Assembly: GCA_025094145.1 (NCBI GenBank)
Contig: JALLLS010000051.1
Coordinates: 124,001-188,000, forward strand
Length of the DNA: 64,000 nt
Direction of reading: 5' to 3'
From: Spinellus fusiger
Lineage: Eukaryota > Mucoromycota > Mucoromycetes > Mucorales > Phycomycetaceae
The notes below the pieces were generated by a model, which saw only the letters and a list, made by a program, of their open reading frames with translations, had not been told where the DNA came from and made no database searches. The position numbers and the translations under genes are program-made. Numbering within the stretch: position 1 is the first letter of the stretch; each line of letters begins with the position of its first letter. Positions 59,988 to 64,000 of the stretch are shown here, in pieces.

Positions 59988-60620
59988 TAATACCATAAAG
60001 ATAAGGTATTAGAAAGAAGTAAATGGTATAGATAGGCTTCTTTGGCAGACATTCTATGGCCAATATTTTCAGGCTGTCATTGTGTTGGAGTGAGAGATAA
60101 TAGCCAAAGAATATACATATTGCTTGTATGGGGCAAAGATGCTGGATCGTCATTGATGCCAAGAGTAAATACATAATATACTAGCTGCTTTTGTAATGAA
60201 GTTGTTTCTATACCTATAAAACACTCTTCTTATTCACTTAAAGGGTTATGACAGTATTTCTTGTAATCATAGTTACAGTACTATGGAATTAGAGAGTACA
60301 AGTTGATAACATCACCATGAGTTTGATATACTGTAGTCGATCCTCCCTCTTCTCTCAGACTATTACAGGGTGTTCTCTTTCTTTCTTTTACAGCTTCACT
60401 ACTATTAATAGAATAATATATTGGTTGAATTTCCATTGTTTATTGTTAGTACCTATCTACTTATTAAACTGGGTCTTGTAGTAGTGGTGTTTATTGTTGG
60501 CTTTACCAAGTTTCATTTTCTAACTACAGTGGTAAAAGTATTACACTTGTACGTTTCCTACAAACGTCATAATTAAGAAGATTCCATTCAAGGGCAAAAT
60601 AGAGTCAGAATAGGTTCATT
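59988..60620. other. Intergenic between two transposons
   Basis: No gene was recognised; the only frame of note (59971-60174, minus) is short and begins in the Tc1 terminal repeat. Confidence 0.45.
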
Positions 60621-60831
60621 CACACCAGGAGATCTTTAGGATATAAAAGGAAATAGTCAAAATACAATTATTTAAAAATGACATCGATTTGAAAAGGAGC
60701 AAAAATAAATTATGTATTCATGTTAGTTTTTAAACAAATAAAGATTATGTAGATTTACCTGTAGATATCTGAATCCCGAAGGAAACCACTTTCGATGTGG
60801 CGATATATGATATGAATACAAATAAGAATGT

Positions 60832-61302
60832 CTATTCTTCTCTACGTAATGGAACTGGTCGGTGGCAACCCTTTAAACACTCTTCTGCAATTGTATAGAT
60901 ATTCTTTGATGCATTCACATGTCTGCTCCAAACAATTCCGCAACTTTGGCAAGCGCGGATATTGTTGAAATTCACTAATACCTCGGTGAGGTTATTTGTG
61001 TTATAAGTATGGCAGATCTTGAGAACAAAAATAAAACAGAGTAACTGTTAGAAGAGCTTTTTATATTGGGTGAGAGGTCAATCCTGCTTACCCTTGATGT
61101 AAAGAACTCATCGACATCAACCATTAGATCTCCACCCTTTTTGTCTCTTTTCCAATGATTGATATAAAACTCTCGTCAAACCAACACAATGACCTTTAAA
61201 CTTGGTAGCATCTTTTACCTTTATTCCTTTGCCATAAGTAACGACTGGCAGCTTGGCAGGATCATACTCCAATCCTTTTAGGTGCCAATATCCCTTTTCA
61301 AT
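60832..61302 (-). pseudogene. Fanzor (eukaryotic TnpB-like RNA-guided nuclease) C-terminal remnant
   Basis: The minus strand from about 61302 reads YWHLKGLEYDP, PVVTYGKGIKVKDATKFKGH, VGLTRVLYQSLEKRQK, then, after a one-base shift near 61133-61142, GDLMVDVDEFFTSRIC. A 74-bp GT-AG intron (61018-61091) separates the last exon 61017-60832: RACQSCGIVWSRHVNASKNI, ending GCHRPVPLRREE. This is the order of the RuvC-II/zinc-ribbon/RuvC-III part of TnpB and Fanzor proteins. Three defects are visible: the frameshift, a Cys-to-Tyr change in the first zinc pair (CHTY, codon 61003-61005), and His (60919-60921) where the RuvC-III Asp of RDxNAS is expected. Upstream exons may lie at 61490-61560 (FNLFAFAWHINQQ) but are unproven. 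Family members cut DNA guided by an omega-RNA; this copy is dead. Confidence 0.78.
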
Positions 61303-61932
61303 AATAAAACAGTAAAAATAATTAGTTTGAGATGTATTAATGTACTCTATGTGTGTGTCGTATTACCCTTGCATTGGTATCTTCTTGCCTTTGCCTTTGT
61401 AATGGATTCACTGGGTTTATTATAGTAAAAGAATATACAATAGAAACTGACTAATATGTCAGACATAATAAACATACACAAACACTCACCAGACCAAAAC
61501 TGTTGGTTTATATGCCAGGCAAAGGCAAACAAGTTAAACAGGGTAGAAGTTCTGAAGAACAACAGACAGTGTAATTAGCAGGTATTAATATCCGAACAGA
61601 AGAGAACAATACGAAATCTCACAAGTCATTTGCTTAATCAGAACCACCAAAGCAATGCAGACTACAACAACATTTTAAAAAGAAAAGAATTGCTTAAAGA
61701 ACAGTTGCCTAGTTACCCGTTGTGCTCAAATCGTGTGTTGTGTCCCTGTTCATGTACCCTCTTTGATTTCCCTAGACCAGTCTTTGTATCCAATACTCTA
61801 TTTTGTAGTCCCTGCTAGAGACCAAATATCAATACATTTATCTCTCTTGATTGAATTGTTACTAATGCACTCTTCTGTTATTAGGTAAATAAAGACTCTT
61901 TCTCAAGTCAGTCTCAGGTGGTCTTCTATACT

Positions 61933-61977
61933 GTCTAGGGTGTCTAAGGTGTCTAGGGTGTCTAGGGTGTCTAGGGT
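61933..61977. repeat. 9-bp tandem repeat, five units
   Basis: The unit GTCTAGGGT is repeated five times (the second has one change). Copies B, C and F have only one or two units at the matching place, so the array expanded in copy G. Confidence 0.8.
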
Positions 61978-62289
61978 GTATTCTCAAGCATAGTTATCTA
62001 TCTCCCAAGGATAAAACACAAGGCCATTAGGGTGTGGATTCTATTTCAATAAGAGGAATACATCTAGAACAGCAGTAGCTATATTATTATAATAAACAAT
62101 TTTATTCATAAACACTATATTTTATTGATAATACAATTTGATATTGATGTATACTACAAAAAGAAACAATTATTTGGATACTTGCAAACCGTTGATTTTA
62201 AACACAGTTCCATAGAAGGGCAACATTCGGGATCCTCGTAAAAGGAAGGAGATATCACCGCCTAAAAGCCAGAAAAATCTTTGGGTGTG

Positions 62290-63039
62290 TAGTAAAAAAA
62301 AAGAAAAAAAAAGAGAGAGGAGCTATTACACAACTGTACATCAGACCCTATTTATGACATGATAATGTCACAAGTGCAAAGCCAATGAACTTTATCTGCT
62401 GTAGTACTAAAGAGTGATCTGCCTACTGTTTTCCCTCACAGATCAATCTGTACACTGTGCTTAGTCCTATGAATTGAAAGGAGACCTGTACACTAGTAAG
62501 AGAGTACTGGTGAATGCAGTGGCCATTGACAGAATAGTGCTCAGTGGCAATACCCTCTGTGCACCCGCCTTCTTCTCAATAGTACTTTATAGTCGACACC
62601 CTTGTCGATAGAACTTTATCTATTTTTATCTATCATCAATGCTAAAAGGCATATCTTCTCTCCAACACCCATAGAGAGGGTTTTATCAGCATAAATAGTC
62701 GGCCTTTGGTTAGCTATTGTTAGAATACAGTGTCTTGTTCAACCTGGAGGCTGTCAGTCCATCGGCCATTCAAGTCCACTGGTAAACTCATATGCTTTTT
62801 TTCTTTTCTTTTTTCTTTTCTTTTTCTCATAGAAGGATGACATTCAATCCAAGTCAGCCAAATATGTTTTGGCTCCAAATGACATCAATGTATCATAGAG
62901 AGAGTCCTCAAGTGAATAAAAAGAGACAAAGAATGATGGAAAAAAGAGTCCATTTTTATTTTCCATCTTAATACCACTTCATTCTTACTCGTGTCTGCTA
63001 TAAGATTGCCTCTCCATCTCCATCTATTCTCTGCTCAAT
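62290..63039. other. Upstream region of the CYSTM gene
   Basis: No coding sequence was recognised. It includes pyrimidine-rich runs (TTCTTTTCTTTTTTC near 62800-62825) and should hold the promoter and 5' UTR of the gene at 63040. Confidence 0.45.
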
Positions 63040-63330
63040 ATGAACCAATATCCTAGTTATCCAAACCAGCCTGCCCAAACACCTCAGGCCTATATTCCTG
63101 GAGGACAGCAGGGTAAGTCCATACTTTGTTTATTCTGTTCCTTACCCCACACACTAGGTTATTATCAACCTCAGCCACCACCCAATGCTATCTATGCCCC
63201 ACCCCAGCAAGCATCCCGGAAAGAAGGAAACTGCCTAACTACATGTCTGCTCTCTTGTTGTGCCTGTTGTGCCCTAGAAGAGCTGTGCTGCTGTTGTACT
63301 GGAGAGATTTGCAATGATCTCTGCTGTTAA
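63040..63330 (+). CDS. CYSTM-family small cysteine-rich membrane-associated protein
   Basis: Two exons (63040-63112, 63158-63330; 45-bp GT-AG intron) give 81 aa. The N-terminal half is Pro/Gln/Tyr-rich (MNQYPSYPNQPAQTPQAYIP, YYQPQPPP). The C-terminal half is a Cys-rich module (CLLSCCACCALEELCCCCTG) ending in NDLCC, the CYSTM pattern of small stress-related, membrane-tethered proteins in eukaryotes. Without splicing the frame stays open but inserts unlike sequence, so the intron is inferred from GGACAGCAG/G joining GYYQPQ. Such proteins are likely S-acylated at the plasma membrane; the exact role is unknown. Confidence 0.82.
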   Translation: MNQYPSYPNQPAQTPQAYIPGGQQGKSILCLFCSLPHTLGYYQPQPPPNAIYAPPQQASRKEGNCLTTCLLSCCACCALEELCCCCTGEICNDLCC

Positions 63331-63342
63331 TAGACCCTTTCC

Positions 63343-63460
63343 TTTCCCTCTCTGCTGCTGCTAATACTGCTGCTGCTAATACTACTCCTCCTCCTCCTCC
63401 TACTACTACTACTCCTCCTCTACTACTACTACTCCTACTCCTACCACTACCACTACTGAC
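63343..63460. repeat. Compound CTG/CTA/CTC microsatellite in the CYSTM 3' region
   Basis: Runs of CTGCTGCTG, CTCCTCCTC, CTACTACTA and CCACTACCA units lie just after the stop codon, probably in the 3' UTR. Confidence 0.8.
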
Positions 63461-64000
63461 TTACTATTGAATAAGTAAGCCACTTACTATCCCATTTCTT
63501 TATTTAGTAATCAAAAGAAATAAACTGCTCTTTTTCTGGACTTTATTTTCCTCTTCATCTACTTCTTCCTTCCTTTTTCTCACCCACCGCCCCTTGTGCT
63601 GTTCTGTGCCTTGATAGCTCTACAATAAAGTAGGAAAAGGCTTTATCATTCTTTCCTTCTACATAAAGAGCCAATAAGCTTACCTTGTTTCGAGTCGTCA
63701 TCTGTAAGTTATTAGAAAGAAAGAAAAAGAGAGAAGCCCCCCTTTTTTTTCTTTTTCTTTTTCTCACTCATGGAGTAGGTCCCCTTGTCATCTTACAATC
63801 GGGACTCTTTCTGAACTGTCTTTTCTCCTTTGCTGCTGTTGCTCGGCTGGCTTTTTTTTATTCGTAGTCGTAGTATCAGTATTATCATCTACCAACACAT
63901 AAAATAGAGACTCTCAAGTGACCCGTGTCTGTGTGTGTTTGTGTGTTTGTTTGTGTGTGTTTGTGTGCGCATAAGTAAGACGAATCAACCCGCCACTCTC
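63461..64000. other. Window end, no gene called
   Basis: C/T-rich stretches and a GTGT-rich run (63920-63970) are seen. Short frames on both strands (63555-63767 minus, 63685-63867 plus) are low-complexity (Lys/Arg or Phe runs) and not supported. It could be the promoter of a gene to the right. Confidence 0.4.

Larger units (their letters stand above)
60621..62289 (-). mobile_element. 1.67-kb CACACC-end transposon (copy G) carrying a Fanzor relic
   Basis: The left end CACACCAGGAGATCTTTAGG and the right end ATCTTTGGGTGTG match family ends. The right ~430 bp align with the right end of copy F (the GGAAGGAGATATCACCGCC block and the AATAAACAATTTTATT block). TA follows on the right (62290-62291); the left flank is TT. 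The centre, however, shares nothing with the transposase copies and encodes a Fanzor/TnpB-like C-terminus on the minus strand. Confidence 0.82.

Noticed and set aside
61933..61977. Telomere-like repeat (AGGG units)
   Set aside because: The 9-bp unit GTCTAGGGT is internal to a transposon end and not TTAGGG; it is a local slippage array.

Overview
The window looks like nuclear DNA of an early-diverging fungus, most likely a member of Mucoromycota such as the Mucorales. This is inferred from very short introns (mostly 40-110 bp), AT-rich intergenic DNA, and the gene set (Kha1-type antiporter, low-Mr thioredoxin reductase, Chs4-like Sel1 protein, velvet factor, GT49-like enzyme, CYSTM protein). 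No marker here fixes the genus. No tRNA or rRNA gene and no CRISPR array was seen.

Layout. 0-4.3 kb: 5' part of a decayed Ty3/gypsy element (minus), followed by a 5'-truncated Tc1/mariner copy (to 5.5 kb). 7.5-17.6 kb is the gene-rich core: Kha1-like antiporter (-), thioredoxin reductase (-), Chs4/Skt5-like Sel1 protein (-), TMEM14 protein (+), and a NADAR-like/PAH fusion (-). 17.6-38 kb is AT-rich and gene-poor, with one GATA-like factor (25.8-27.2 kb, +) and several transposon derivatives. 38.2-39.3 kb: START-domain protein (-). 41.9-49.2 kb: a LINE invaded by a 4.4-kb DNA transposon with a Plavaka/CMC-like transposase. 49.3-50.7 kb: velvet regulator (+). 53.6-55.1 kb: GT49-like glycosyltransferase (-). 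55.2-62.3 kb: a transposon cluster (MITE, LINE, Tc1 copy, and an element with a Fanzor remnant). 63.0-63.3 kb: CYSTM protein (+).

The most notable system is one transposon family with CACACC...GGTGTG ends, mostly flanked by TA. Seven copies lie in the window: one long copy with the transposase gene (44.8-49.2 kb), three near-identical 1.22-kb deletion derivatives, a 0.49-kb copy, one eroded copy, and a 1.67-kb copy (60.6-62.3 kb). The last carries a degenerate Fanzor/TnpB-like RNA-guided nuclease gene in place of the transposase. The host genes appear to be independent housekeeping or regulatory genes; no operon-like logic links them. Gene models were spliced by eye from GT/GC...AG signals, reading frame and family conservation, so exon edges are predictions.
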